Shown here one piece after another: positions 16,180 through 25,423 of a stretch of DNA of 26,771 nt. Each line of letters opens with the position of its first letter. The first letter of the stretch is position 1. Made by a program: the position numbers and the translations under genes. Under the pieces are notes generated by a model. It was not told the origin of the DNA. It made no database searches and saw only the letters and a program-made list of their open reading frames with translations. The stretch is from Candidatus Babelota bacterium (GTDB taxonomy: Bacteria; JAGOBX01): positions 1-26,771 of the forward strand of contig JAGOBX010000002.1 of the NCBI GenBank assembly GCA_017999075.1, given 5' to 3'.

Positions 16180-18782
16180 TCAGGAATAATTTTAGACAAA
16201 TTTTGAATTAAAGAAGGCAGATTAAACGGTTTTTCAAAATAAGTATGAATTCCATATTTATGAATGGATTCAGGAATATCTGTGATTTGTCCGGACATTA
16301 TTATTAAAGGGATTTTAGGATCAATTTTTCTTAATTGTTCTGCAAATTCTTCGCCTGTAATTTCAGGCATATACAGATCAAGCATTACTACGTCAAACTT
16401 TTCTTTTTTTACGAGGGTTAAAGCTTCTAAAGAAGAATTTTGAACAAATATATTTTTTAATCCGGATTTTTTTAGAAATCTGCTTAATAAATCAGTTATT
16501 TCTTTTTCATCATCGACAATCAATAATTTTAAATTTTTATTTAATTTTATTTTGTTATTTGCCATTTCATCAGTCTCCGCATCATTTGATGTTTTTATTT
16601 TTGTAAAAACTGGAATCTGTATAGTAAATTCAGAACCTTTATCAGGTTCGCTTTCCACAAAAATTTTACAATTGTGTTTTGTAATAATAGAATAAGTTAT
16701 AGATAACCCCAATCCTGTGCCATTAATGTTGTAGTTATTTTTTGCCAAAGCTCCCTTAGTTGTAAAAAACGGCATAAATAATTTGTTTTTAATTTCGTCG
16801 GTCATGCCAATGCCATTGTCAGATATTTTTATTTCGACGAAATTGTTTTTACAATATGCGGTTATTGAAATTTTTCCTTGTTTTTTAGGTATTATAGCAT
16901 GTCTTGCATTTATAATAAGATTGAGAAAAACCTGCTGAAACTGATTTTTGTCAATATATAACTCTGGAATTTCCGAATAATTCAGTTCAATATCAATTTT
17001 ATCAAAAGATAATTGTTTGCTGTTTAATTTAATAACATCTTCGATAATTTCCAAAATATTGCAGTAAGCAAGTTTCGGAGGAATGGGTTTTGCAAAAGAT
17101 ATCATGTTGGATACTATATCTGCTCCGCGCGCAGACTGTTTTTCTATAACTTTTAGAGTTTCAATAATTCCTTGGGTATCGTCGAAATTTTTATTTTCAA
17201 GAGTCAATTGGACATTTCCGCGTATTATGGCGAGTATATTGTTGAATTCGTGAGCTATACCTGAAGCAAGTTGGCCAACCGCAGATAGTTTTGCTGAATT
17301 GACAAGCTGGTGCTCCATTGTTTTTATTTTTGTTATGTCGAGGATGACTCCGATTAATCCTGCAAGATTGTTTGAAGAATCATAAAATGCGGATTTCGAG
17401 AATATGACATTTTTTTTCTCACCGTTTTTTTTCTGAACCAGCCATTCGTAAACTTGAATTTTATCAGGATTAGCGAATAAATCATTATCAGCTTTGAAAT
17501 ATTTATCGGCAATTTCTTTCGGAGCTATTTCAAAAACCGTTTTACCGATAACTTCATTTTTTTTAAATCCGAATAATTCTTCGAATGCTTTATTACATCC
17601 AAGATATAATCCGTTTTTATTCTTATAGAATACAGGATTTGGAATCGCATCCATTAGTGTTTGCAAAAACTCCAATCTTTTTTTTGATTCATCTTCGGCT
17701 TTTTTTTGTTCTGTAATATCTTTAAAACTTCCAATTATGAATAAATGGTTATCAATAAAAATTTTTGCCGGGCGCAATTCTGTAAGTATAATTGCCCCGT
17801 CTTTTTTTATAATAGGAACTTCAAAATGTTTAGGAGGGACAAATTCATTTTTTATAAAATCTTCAAATGCTTTATTAAGAAAATCAGTTAATTCGACAGG
17901 ATGAATATCTGTTAATTTTAATTTTTTAATTTCATCTTTGTCATAACCAGTCATATTGCAGAATTCTATGTTTGCAAGAACATGTTGTTTATTTATCGGA
18001 TCAGTTAAAAGTATTCCTACAGGAGAATTGTTGAAAATAGTTTCAAACCTTTGTTTTATTTCATTTAATTCGGAATTTTTTTTATTAAGCATTTCATTTG
18101 TTGCTATAATTTCTTCGTTTGCAACCTGTAATTCTTCGTTTGAAGCTTGAAGTTCTTCATTCATTTTATTCAAGTTTTCATTTGAAATTCTTAATTTTTG
18201 GGTTTGTTCAAAAACTTTCACCTCAAGTTTTTTATTTAAAACATTAAGTTCTTCTCTGGCATTTGTCAATTCTTCATTTGTTGAATTAAGCTCTTCTGTG
18301 GTTGATTTTAATTCTTCATTAGATGCCTGAAGTTCTTCAATTATTCTGCCAAGTTCTATTGTGCGTTCTAAAATTTTTGATTCAAGTTTTTCATTTATTG
18401 ATTTTAATTCGTTTTCAAGCTGCAATTTGTCGGTTATATCCCTGAAAATTCCTGTTACATGCATTTGTCCATTTATTATAATTTTAGAAGAGTTCAATTC
18501 GGTTGTAATGATTTTTCCTGATTTGTGAAGGAGGTTGATTCTAAAAACCGGTACATCATCCGATTCAACAATTTTGTTAAATTGCTGAATCACAAACTGC
18601 ATTTCATTTTTAGGATGAATATTTTCTAATGATAATTCTAAAAGTTCTTCTTTAGAATAACCAAGCATAGAACATATTTTTTTATTAACAATCAAAAATT
18701 TTTTTGTGCCGGGATCTGCGACAATTATTCCGTCTGACACATTTTCTAAAATTATTTCAAAATTTTCTATGCTTTTATACAT
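16176..18782 (-). CDS. Hybrid sensor histidine kinase with three PAS domains, long coiled coil and receiver
   Basis: Cytoplasmic 868-aa hybrid kinase without membrane segments. PAS1 is at about residues 8-118. A coiled coil of about 125 residues built of EELQ-SNEEL-type heptads covers 120-245. PAS2 is at 245-357 and PAS3 at 370-487. HisKA has H511 (GIAHEFNN) and HATPase_c has the N-box N621/N625 (NLIINARHAI). The later boxes are SDNGIGM, the F-box MPFFTTK and GTGLGLSI. A receiver at 752-866 carries D757-D758 and phosphoacceptor D802 with K851. The architecture suggests sensing through PAS-bound ligands and phosphorelay to a missing partner. A TTGCTT-N16-TATAAT promoter lies just upstream, but no Shine-Dalgarno site is seen. 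The stop overlaps the flavodiiron stop by four bases. Confidence 0.9.
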   Translation of the reverse strand: MYKSIENFEIILENVSDGIIVADPGTKKFLIVNKKICSMLGYSKEELLELSLENIHPKNEMQFVIQQFNKIVESDDVPVFRINLLHKSGKIITTELNSSKIIINGQMHVTGIFRDITDKLQLENELKSINEKLESKILERTIELGRIIEELQASNEELKSTTEELNSTNEELTNAREELNVLNKKLEVKVFEQTQKLRISNENLNKMNEELQASNEELQVANEEIIATNEMLNKKNSELNEIKQRFETIFNNSPVGILLTDPINKQHVLANIEFCNMTGYDKDEIKKLKLTDIHPVELTDFLNKAFEDFIKNEFVPPKHFEVPIIKKDGAIILTELRPAKIFIDNHLFIIGSFKDITEQKKAEDESKKRLEFLQTLMDAIPNPVFYKNKNGLYLGCNKAFEELFGFKKNEVIGKTVFEIAPKEIADKYFKADNDLFANPDKIQVYEWLVQKKNGEKKNVIFSKSAFYDSSNNLAGLIGVILDITKIKTMEHQLVNSAKLSAVGQLASGIAHEFNNILAIIRGNVQLTLENKNFDDTQGIIETLKVIEKQSARGADIVSNMISFAKPIPPKLAYCNILEIIEDVIKLNSKQLSFDKIDIELNYSEIPELYIDKNQFQQVFLNLIINARHAIIPKKQGKISITAYCKNNFVEIKISDNGIGMTDEIKNKLFMPFFTTKGALAKNNYNINGTGLGLSITYSIITKHNCKIFVESEPDKGSEFTIQIPVFTKIKTSNDAETDEMANNKIKLNKNLKLLIVDDEKEITDLLSRFLKKSGLKNIFVQNSSLEALTLVKKEKFDVVMLDLYMPEITGEEFAEQLRKIDPKIPLIIMSGQITDIPESIHKYGIHTYFEKPFNLPSLIQNLSKIIPD

Positions 18783-18811
18783 ATTATTGAATGTTATGTG
18801 ATTTTTCGCAC

Positions 18812-18839
18812 ATTATAAATAAAATTAAAAAAAAAGCAA
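18812..18839 (-). promoter_or_regulatory. Candidate promoter of the hybrid kinase gene
   Basis: On the minus strand, TTGCTT (18839-18834), 16 bases and a perfect TATAAT (18817-18812) lie 30 bases before the ATG. The leader would be about 23 bases and lacks a purine-rich ribosome-binding site. Confidence 0.45.
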
Positions 18840-18865
18840 ATTATTATAAAAAAATAAAAAATAAC

Positions 18866-18893
18866 TTGAATTTATTTATTTTACAAATATAGT
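18866..18893 (+). promoter_or_regulatory. Candidate promoter of typA
   Basis: TTGAAT (18866-18871), 16 bases and TATAGT (18888-18893) lie 140 bases before the typA ATG. This would leave a long leader containing the 12-bp hairpin at 18920-18947. The region is A/T-rich, so the match is only moderately informative. Confidence 0.35.
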
Positions 18894-18919
18894 CTTGAAA
18901 TATTTTTGTCGTGAAAACA

Positions 18920-18947
18920 TAAATTTTATTTGAATAAATAAAATTTA
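18920..18947 (+). repeat. Perfect 12-bp inverted repeat in the typA leader
   Basis: TAAATTTTATTT (18920-18931) and AAATAAAATTTA (18936-18947) are perfect complements around a GAAT loop. With no T tract following, it is not a typical terminator. It consists only of A/T pairs and would be weak, but could act as an operator or a temperature-sensitive leader element. Confidence 0.4.
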
Positions 18948-19033
18948 AAGTCTCGGTTGTACGTTTTTATTCTAATTGCACAATCCGGATTTAACAAATA
19001 AAAATAAATAAATAAGGAAAAAGGAATAAACTA

Positions 19034-20848
19034 ATGAAGAAAATTAAAAATATTGCAATCATTGCTCATGTGGATCACGGAAAAACCACTCTTGTTGACG
19101 CAGCACTTCAACAAACAGGAACTTTTAGAAAAAATCAGAAAATTGAAGAGAGGGTAATGGATTCTAATGATATAGAAAAAGAGAGAGGAATTACTATTTT
19201 TTCCAAAAACGCTTCCATCACATATAAAGATTATAAAATAAATATAGTGGATACTCCGGGACATTCTGATTTTGGAGGCGAAGTGCAAAGAATAATCAAG
19301 ATGGTTGATTCTGTACTGCTTTTGGTTGATGCTTTTGAAGGGACAATGCCTCAGACAAAATATGTTTTGAAGAAATCATTGGAATCAGGATTGAAACCTA
19401 TTGTAGTAATAAATAAAATTGACAGAGCCAACTGCCGACCTGAAGAAGTTCTTAATATGATATTCGATTTGTTTGTTGAACTGAATGCTGACGAAAAACA
19501 GCTTGATTTTCCTGTTGTTTATGCGTCTTCAAAAAGCGGTATTGCAAAGTATGAACTTGACGATGATTCTGATAATTTTGAACCGTTGCTGGAAACTATT
19601 ATAAAATTTGCGCCTGATCCTGAAGGAGATAAAGATAAATCTTTTCAGTTTCTTACTTCAGCCATATCGTATGATAATTATTTAGGAAAATTAGGAACAG
19701 GGAAAATACATAATGGGACAATTAAAACAGGGGATGAAGTTGTTTTAATGAAACGAGATGGGAAAATAGAACCATTTAAAATTACCAAAATATTTACATA
19801 TGAGGGATTAAAAAAAGTTGAGATAAAAGAAGCCGAAGCAGGAGAAATAGTTACAATAGCAGGTTCTTCAAGTATAGATGTTGGTGAAACAGTCGCTGAC
19901 AAGGAAAATCCTGAATCGCTTCCTTCAATAGAGATTGATGAACCTACCATATCAATAACGTTTATGGTAAATAATTCTCCGTTTTCAGGAAGAGAGGGTA
20001 AATATGTAACTTCAAGGAATATAGGTGAACGTTTAAAAAGAGAACTGCAATCCAATGTAAGTTTGGTTGTAGAGGAAACAGAATCGTCAGATTCTTTTAT
20101 AGTAAAAGGCCGCGGTGAACTCCAACTTGCGATTTTAATAGAAAATATGAGGCGTGAAGGTTATGAGTTCCAGGTATCGAAACCTAAAGTAATAATTAAG
20201 GAAGAAGACGGTGTGAAAAAAGAACCGATGGAATATGTTGTAATAGATGTGGAAGAGAATTATGTTGGAGCTGTAATAGAAAAATTAGGAATCAGAAAAT
20301 CTGAATTAGTAAATATGGTGCAAAGCGTAGACGGTTATGCAAGACTTGAGTTCATAGCGCCAAGCCGCGGGCTTATAGGATTCAGAAATGAATTTTTAAC
20401 GGATACTCGCGGGACTGGAATTATGAATCATGTTTTTTATAAGTATGATGTTTATAAAGGGGAAATATCAAGAAGAAGCAGAGGAGTATTGATAGCTCAT
20501 GAAACAGGAGTTTCAGTAACATATGCACTTGATATGTTTCAGGACCGCGGCAGATTTTTTATTGATCCTGGCGTAGAAGTTTACGAAGGCATGATTATAG
20601 GAGAACATAACCGTGAAAACGATATAGTTATAAATATATGTAAAACCAAAAAACTCACGAATATGCGAGCTTCCGGAACCGACGACGCGGCAAAAATAGC
20701 GCCGGCTGTCAAATTTAGTCTTGAACAGTCTCTTGAATATATTGAAGACGATGAACTTCTTGAAATTACTCCGTTAAATATAAGAATGAGGAAAAAACTG
20801 TTAAAAGAAACAGACAGGAAAATTTATGCAAAAAGAAATGCGGAATAA
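19034..20848 (+). CDS. typA: Ribosome-associated translational GTPase TypA/BipA
   Basis: EF-G-like GTPase that binds the ribosome and assists ribosome assembly and stress or cold adaptation. At 604 aa it has family length. The G motifs are intact: [10 protein letters not shown] (11-20), ERGITI for switch [13 protein letters not shown] and NKIDR. The EF-Tu-like domain II, the EF-G domain-III/V-like regions and the TypA-specific C-terminus follow. TypA-specific stretches include [19 protein letters not shown] and [19 protein letters not shown]. It lacks the EF-G domain IV, which rules out EF-G and LepA. AAGGA-type sequence precedes the ATG. A structured terminator lies just after the stop. Confidence 0.95.
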   Translation: MKKIKNIAIIAHVDHGKTTLVDAALQQTGTFRKNQKIEERVMDSNDIEKERGITIFSKNASITYKDYKINIVDTPGHSDFGGEVQRIIKMVDSVLLLVDAFEGTMPQTKYVLKKSLESGLKPIVVINKIDRANCRPEEVLNMIFDLFVELNADEKQLDFPVVYASSKSGIAKYELDDDSDNFEPLLETIIKFAPDPEGDKDKSFQFLTSAISYDNYLGKLGTGKIHNGTIKTGDEVVLMKRDGKIEPFKITKIFTYEGLKKVEIKEAEAGEIVTIAGSSSIDVGETVADKENPESLPSIEIDEPTISITFMVNNSPFSGREGKYVTSRNIGERLKRELQSNVSLVVEETESSDSFIVKGRGELQLAILIENMRREGYEFQVSKPKVIIKEEDGVKKEPMEYVVIDVEENYVGAVIEKLGIRKSELVNMVQSVDGYARLEFIAPSRGLIGFRNEFLTDTRGTGIMNHVFYKYDVYKGEISRRSRGVLIAHETGVSVTYALDMFQDRGRFFIDPGVEVYEGMIIGEHNRENDIVINICKTKKLTNMRASGTDDAAKIAPAVKFSLEQSLEYIEDDELLEITPLNIRMRKKLLKETDRKIYAKRNAE

Positions 20849-20872
20849 TTTTTTAAAACTCGAATTTTTGAA

Positions 20873-20910
20873 AGATGCGGTTTGATTTTAAAAAGTTAAA
20901 ATCCGCATCT
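20873..20910 (+). terminator. Hairpin terminator after typA, overlapping the end of the convergent gene
   Basis: AGATGCG (20873-20879) pairs with CGCATCT (20904-20910). After a four-base bulge, GATTTTAA and TTAAAATC extend the stem around an AAAG loop. A TTTTT run follows at 20913-20917. It lies 25 bases past the typA stop. Because it contains the stop codon of the DUF115 gene, it may act on both strands. Confidence 0.6.
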
Positions 20911-22515
20911 GAGTTTTTCATTTAAGCGTTTGATGTTGTTTTTTAAATTTTCGGATAAATCATGTGTTTGAATTTTTTTCATTTCAAAATTAAATAAATC
21001 GAATTGAACAGTATGACTTAATATTTCATTCAATTCAGACTTTGAAAGATGTAAAAGTAATTCTGCCCCATCTTTTTCTTCTAATTTGTTTAACTCCGTT
21101 TTAATATTATTGATTAATTCGTTTAATCTTTTTTTTGAAAGTATGAAATCATTTTTTTTGAAATCTGATTTAGATATAATATTTTTACAATAAAGTTTTA
21201 CTGCTTTTTCAAAATCAAGAAGTTTAATATTGTTTTTCAATATACCTGCGTTTGTACAATTTATATAATTCCCTTTTTTATCAGCAAATTCAAGTTCAAA
21301 CCAATTTTTAAAATTAATCAAAGTTTCAGAAGTATACACATAATTTTCATTGATATCACGGCAAGCTACAGCATTTCTATTTTCTTCAAAAAAAATTGTT
21401 TCATTAGTTAAAAATTTATTTAATCCGGAATATTTATTTTCGATTTTTGAAGTTGATATGCAATGAGAATTATTTTTTGTGAAAGCTAAATCCTGTCCAA
21501 TGAAAATAATAGGATCGCATTCTGCTTCGCGGACAGCAGAAAATAAGGATGTTGCCACTGACCCGCCTGATTTTATAAAACTAAGGAGTACAGAGTTATG
21601 TTCAAGATAGTTATCCAACGGAGAATATGAATTGAAAAAAAATTTATCTGATTCTTTGAATTCAGATAAAATATTCGGGTTTACGATTATAGTGGTAATC
21701 AGTTTTATATATTTATTTCCCAATCCTCTGACAAGCATATAATTGTCGTGTTGAGAATCCACTGTTCCGACAAAATCAGGAATTATATTTTCTTTTAATA
21801 ATGCGCTTAATGCAGTATCTACACAGAATATATAGAAATAATCTCTGTATTTTTTCAGTGTACAAAGACTGGATGAAAGCGAAGGACCTGCTGATACAAT
21901 TACTGCAGGTTTGCCGCAACAAATTTGTTTTATACATTTAATATCATAAGATTCAGTAAGATATTTAAGATTGTCAAACGAATTGTTTATCCATTCATAG
22001 CCATAATTACCGGTCGTAGCAAGATTTGAAAACGTAAATTTTAAAAAATCAGATATGCAGCTGACAACCGATTTATAATATTTTTCATCAAGTTTGACAG
22101 AATTAAGATTAGTTATGATTTTTGTTTTGAAAAAATTTCTGAAGTTAATATATTTTGAAATACAGTATGTTATATCTGTTTTATTACCTTCACATAAGAT
22201 TTCAATATTGTCGGAATTTATGTTTAAAATCGATTTATTAGATTCAAATAAATTATATATTTCATGAAACCGTTCAAAAACTATTATTTTTGATTTTTTA
22301 GGTGCTGCGGATAAAATACTTTTTAAATGATATCCAATACCAAGACCCACTAAAATTATTACATCTTTATCAGATAAATCAAATTGATTTATGAATCTGT
22401 CTGCTTCGCGCTGCGGGTCATAAAGACTATGAAGAGAAATTCGTTCGTTCCCGATTGATACCGGTTTTAAAACCGGCACTCCTGATTTCGAATAAATTAC
22501 TTCAAAATTCAGCAT
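20896..22515 (-). CDS. Motility-associated (Maf-type) DUF115 glycosyltransferase-like protein
   Basis: A 539-aa DUF115 / MptE-like protein. In flagellated bacteria, Maf proteins of this family transfer nonulosonic acids to flagellin. The central domain shows the family core: GKPAVIVSAGPSLSSSL, FCVDTALSALLKENIIPDF, VGTVDSQ and later IFIGQDLAFT. An N-terminal Rossmann-like segment (VILVGLGIGYHLKSIL) precedes it, and the last 120 residues are charged and helical. The fliR/flhB genes in the window agree with a flagellar role. No sugar-synthesis genes are present, so the substrate is unknown. It is the last gene of a minus-strand operon, 12 bases after the ABC ATPase; no Shine-Dalgarno site is visible. 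Its 3' end holds the typA terminator. Confidence 0.82.
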   Translation of the reverse strand: MLNFEVIYSKSGVPVLKPVSIGNERISLHSLYDPQREADRFINQFDLSDKDVIILVGLGIGYHLKSILSAAPKKSKIIVFERFHEIYNLFESNKSILNINSDNIEILCEGNKTDITYCISKYINFRNFFKTKIITNLNSVKLDEKYYKSVVSCISDFLKFTFSNLATTGNYGYEWINNSFDNLKYLTESYDIKCIKQICCGKPAVIVSAGPSLSSSLCTLKKYRDYFYIFCVDTALSALLKENIIPDFVGTVDSQHDNYMLVRGLGNKYIKLITTIIVNPNILSEFKESDKFFFNSYSPLDNYLEHNSVLLSFIKSGGSVATSLFSAVREAECDPIIFIGQDLAFTKNNSHCISTSKIENKYSGLNKFLTNETIFFEENRNAVACRDINENYVYTSETLINFKNWFELEFADKKGNYINCTNAGILKNNIKLLDFEKAVKLYCKNIISKSDFKKNDFILSKKRLNELINNIKTELNKLEEKDGAELLLHLSKSELNEILSHTVQFDLFNFEMKKIQTHDLSENLKNNIKRLNEKLRCGF

Positions 22516-22527
22516 AATATATTTAAA

Positions 22528-23307
22528 TTAGACATTTCGAAATTTAATGTTTGAATTTGATACGGTAACAAATTCTTTTATATAATCGTCGTCAGGAATT
22601 ATTTTTTCGAAATCATTTTTTTTTCCGAAAAAATGGCATTTTCCTCTATTGAGCAATAAGATTTTGTCTGAGATAAGGAGAGCACTGTTGATGTCGTGAG
22701 TTATTACGACTAAAGTTATTTTAAATGCTTCTCTAATTTTTAAAATCAGTTTATTAATTTCGTTTGTAATTAATGGATCAAGACCTGAATGAGGTTCGTC
22801 AAAAAATAATATTTTAGGGTCCATTATTATAGCTCTTGCAAGAGCAGCTCTTTTTTTCATTCCTCCTGAAAGTTCTGATGGCATAGAAAATTCTGTTTTT
22901 TCAAGCCCCACCCATTTTAATTTTAGTTTGATCATTATTTTTTTTAATTCATCATCTAAATCAGTCATTTCATCAAGAGGCAATTTTAAATTTTCATAAA
23001 TGTTTAATGAATTCAATAATGCACCGGATTGAAATAAAACTCCGATTTTCTTATAATAATTTTTAATTTTAATTTTGTCGTTAAAATCAAGTATTTCATT
23101 ATCAACTGTAATTATGCCTTTTTCCGGTTTTTCAAGAGCAAGCATGTTTTTGAATAATGTGGTTTTTCCGCATCCGCTTTGTCCGAGTATAACGAGAATT
23201 TCATTGGAATTTACAGTAAAACTGATGTTTTCAAGAACATAATGCGGTTCACTGTTATATTTGAAATACAAATTGGAAATATTAATTATTTCTGAGGATG
23301 AAATCAT
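22528..23307 (-). CDS. ABC transporter ATP-binding protein, MlaF-like
   Basis: A 259-aa ABC ATPase. Walker A is GQSGCGKTT (42-50), the signature is ELSGGMKKRAALARA, Walker B is ILFFDEPHSGLDP and the switch histidine is in VVITHDI. The Q-loop text GVLFQSGALLNSLNIYENL and the GLDP Walker B context are typical of MlaF, the ATPase of a phospholipid transport system of Gram-negative envelopes (MlaE permease, MlaD substrate-binding protein). No mlaE or mlaD is adjacent: upstream is iorB (one base away) and downstream a DUF115 gene. The partner must therefore be elsewhere, or the ATPase serves another transporter. No Shine-Dalgarno site precedes the ATG. Confidence 0.85.
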   Translation of the reverse strand: MISSSEIINISNLYFKYNSEPHYVLENISFTVNSNEILVILGQSGCGKTTLFKNMLALEKPEKGIITVDNEILDFNDKIKIKNYYKKIGVLFQSGALLNSLNIYENLKLPLDEMTDLDDELKKIMIKLKLKWVGLEKTEFSMPSELSGGMKKRAALARAIIMDPKILFFDEPHSGLDPLITNEINKLILKIREAFKITLVVITHDINSALLISDKILLLNRGKCHFFGKKNDFEKIIPDDDYIKEFVTVSNSNIKFRNV

Positions 23308-23308
23308 T

Positions 23309-23899
23309 TTATTTTATCAGAAAATTTTGTCCGATTCTAAACGCAGTTAAATTGATATCAAGTATTTTTTGAGGAAGAGTTTCTGTTAAGGTCTGTTTCC
23401 AGATTTTTTCATCAATTGATAAAAATGAAGATAAAGCTCCAAGCATTATAGTGTTGACAGTTTTTGGATTTCCTGATGATTCAGCTAATTTCATAATATT
23501 AATTAGATGATAATCATATTTTTTTGCCTTCATAACTTCTTCAATATTTCCCGGATAAGAAAATTTCCCGGAATTTACAGAGGCAGGAGATATCTCCATA
23601 TCAGAAATAATTAATTTTGTTTTAGTTCCTGCGTAATCTAAATATCTTAAAATTTCCATTTTTTCAAAAGATAAAATGAAATCAGCGTCATTTTTACCTA
23701 TCAGCGGCGAACAAACTTTTTTTCCGAATCTTATGTAGCTTACAACGCTTCCGCCTCGCTGACTCATACCATGAACTTCGCTTTGTTTCACATCAAATCC
23801 TGAATTTAATGCTGCTTCAGACAATAATTTACTGGCAAGAATAATTCCCTGACCGCCGACTCCGCATATTAAAATGTTTGTTATTTTGTTATCGTTCAT
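23309..23899 (-). CDS. iorB: Indolepyruvate:ferredoxin oxidoreductase beta subunit (pyruvate-ferredoxin oxidoreductase gamma-domain family)
   Basis: Decarboxylates aryl-pyruvates from aromatic amino acids to the acyl-CoA, reducing ferredoxin; the beta subunit carries the gamma-type domain. At 196 aa it has the usual length. The N-terminus is GVGGQGIILASKLLSEAA. SEVHGMSQRGGSVVSYIRFG is the diagnostic IorB stretch, and ADFILSFEKMEILRYL follows. The ThDP- and ferredoxin-containing alpha subunit iorA, normally adjacent, is missing here; the upstream gene is unrelated. It may be encoded elsewhere. CAGGCAGG lies upstream of the ATG. It is the first gene of the operon with the ABC ATPase and DUF115 genes. 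Confidence 0.88.
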   Translation of the reverse strand: MNDNKITNILICGVGGQGIILASKLLSEAALNSGFDVKQSEVHGMSQRGGSVVSYIRFGKKVCSPLIGKNDADFILSFEKMEILRYLDYAGTKTKLIISDMEISPASVNSGKFSYPGNIEEVMKAKKYDYHLINIMKLAESSGNPKTVNTIMLGALSSFLSIDEKIWKQTLTETLPQKILDINLTAFRIGQNFLIK

Positions 23900-24003
23900 T
23901 TAAACAACCTGCCTGATTTTTAAAAACACAATATTAATATATATTTTTTTTATTTCAAAATAATCCCGAAAATAATTCGAAAATGTTATTATTTTATTTT
24001 GTT

Positions 24004-25308
24004 CTATTCAATGTACAAATATTGTTTTATTAAATTAATTTTTAAAGGATTAATTAAAGGAATATTATATAGTTCGTCTATTGAATTAAAACCCTGCTGT
24101 TTTTTTTCTGACATTAAATAAGTCTTATACCTGTCAATTAATTCTGCAGTAACATTATCGCATCCTGGAATTTTGAGCAATTGTTCTAAAGTTATTGTTT
24201 TTAAGTTATATACCGGAAAATTAAAATTTTTTTGCTGATCTGGTGATATATCTGACGGGACAGGAGGAACAGGAATTGATTCTTGAGCCGGAACAGCTTC
24301 TGGCATTGGAATTAATTCTGGGGCAGGAATTGGTTCCTGCTGAAATTGATAAGGTTCTTGAACAGCAGCCGATGACTGTTCAGGTAATGGGGGAACAGGA
24401 ATAGCTTCTTGGATATCATTTTGAAAAGGAGGAATCGGTATGTTTGAAGATGTTTCTTTATTGTTTTGAGGCATAACATTAACCTGAGGTATTTTATTTA
24501 TATAATCATTAATTTTTTTATCGAGTTCAGGATCTTTAGGTTCAGAACTAAAATAGTGTTTGTAAATAAAATATGCGGCAGCTCCAACAGCTATTGCAGT
24601 AGAACTGTATATGACAGCTTTCTTAATAAATTGTGATTTTTTATAATCTTTATATTTTTCAAATCCATAATATCCTGCTGCGCCTATAGCTGTTAATCCG
24701 GTTAATCCATAAACAACAGGCTTAACATAACTTTTTTTTTCGGTATTTTCATTATTTTCTTTTAAACTTTCTTTGTCGCAGTCATCGATTTTTTTGCAAT
24801 TGTCGGATTCGTTGATTTCATTGCCGCAATTGTCAGCATCTATAAGTTCGCCGCAATTATTTTCAGAAGAATCGTGCTGAATATGAGTTTTATTTAAATT
24901 GACATCTTCGCGATTTTTTTTGTTTTGAGTAATTTTTTCAATTTTCAGATTTTCTGATTCGGATTTGTTTGTAATATATTTTTTTTTATTTTCAGCAACT
25001 TTTTTGTCTGCATCAGGTTTGACAGATTCAGTTTTATGTTTTTCCAATTCGGATTTATAGGCTGAATTCACTAATTCTGCCTGAATGTTGTTGCCCATTG
25101 AAATATAAACTGAAGCAAGGTCGTCATAAGCTGGTTTAAACAGCGGATTTACAGATATGGACTTGTTGAAAAAATATATTTTTTGCTGAACTGACGATAA
25201 TTGTTTTCCTATATTATAAAAATAATTATCTAATTCTTCGGCTGACGCTGTCTGCATCATTAGTAAAAAACAAATTGATGAGACTGCAAAAATTTTTTTT
25301 AATAACAT
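24004..25308 (-). CDS. Secreted/envelope protein: TPR, two hydrophobic hairpins, Pro-rich linker and helix-hairpin-helix domain
   Basis: A 434-aa protein I cannot match to a family. The start is set at 25308, not 37 codons upstream: GGAGG (25315-25319) lies six bases away and the protein then begins with a clean signal peptide (KKIFAVSSICFLLMMQTASA, cut near residue 23). A TPR-like unit (40-80) follows. A Lys/Glu-rich linker then carries spaced cysteines in acidic text (C152, C161, C171, C177). Two glycine/alanine-rich membrane-like segments come next (198-215 and 230-249), then a Pro-rich stretch with PVPP/PAPE repeats (290-352). The C-terminus is ComEA-like helix-hairpin-helix (LEQLLKIPGCDNVTAELIDR, then FNSIDELYNIPLIN), the type that binds DNA. 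A periplasm-facing DNA-binding role is inferred only. Confidence 0.65.
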   Translation of the reverse strand: MLLKKIFAVSSICFLLMMQTASAEELDNYFYNIGKQLSSVQQKIYFFNKSISVNPLFKPAYDDLASVYISMGNNIQAELVNSAYKSELEKHKTESVKPDADKKVAENKKKYITNKSESENLKIEKITQNKKNREDVNLNKTHIQHDSSENNCGELIDADNCGNEINESDNCKKIDDCDKESLKENNENTEKKSYVKPVVYGLTGLTAIGAAGYYGFEKYKDYKKSQFIKKAVIYSSTAIAVGAAAYFIYKHYFSSEPKDPELDKKINDYINKIPQVNVMPQNNKETSSNIPIPPFQNDIQEAIPVPPLPEQSSAAVQEPYQFQQEPIPAPELIPMPEAVPAQESIPVPPVPSDISPDQQKNFNFPVYNLKTITLEQLLKIPGCDNVTAELIDRYKTYLMSEKKQQGFNSIDELYNIPLINPLKINLIKQYLYIE

Positions 25309-25387
25309 TTTGTTCCTCCGCAAAAATAATATACCATATAACTCTTTTAAAATTTTAATTATTTCATGTTTTTTATTACAAAATTTA

Positions 25388-25416
25388 ATTGTAACCCATA
25401 AAAATAATAAAATCAA
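25388..25416 (-). promoter_or_regulatory. Candidate promoter of the secreted TPR/HhH gene
   Basis: On the minus strand, TTGATT (25416-25411), 17 bases and TACAAT (25393-25388) lie about 80 bases before the GGAGG-supported ATG at 25308. It suggests the gene is transcribed apart from the upstream primase-like gene. The match is moderate. Confidence 0.35.
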
Positions 25417-25423
25417 CAAATAT

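Noticed and set aside
25309-25419. Upstream start for the TPR/HhH protein
   Set aside because: It would add 37 residues ahead of a complete signal peptide, whereas the ATG at 25308 has an ideal GGAGG.
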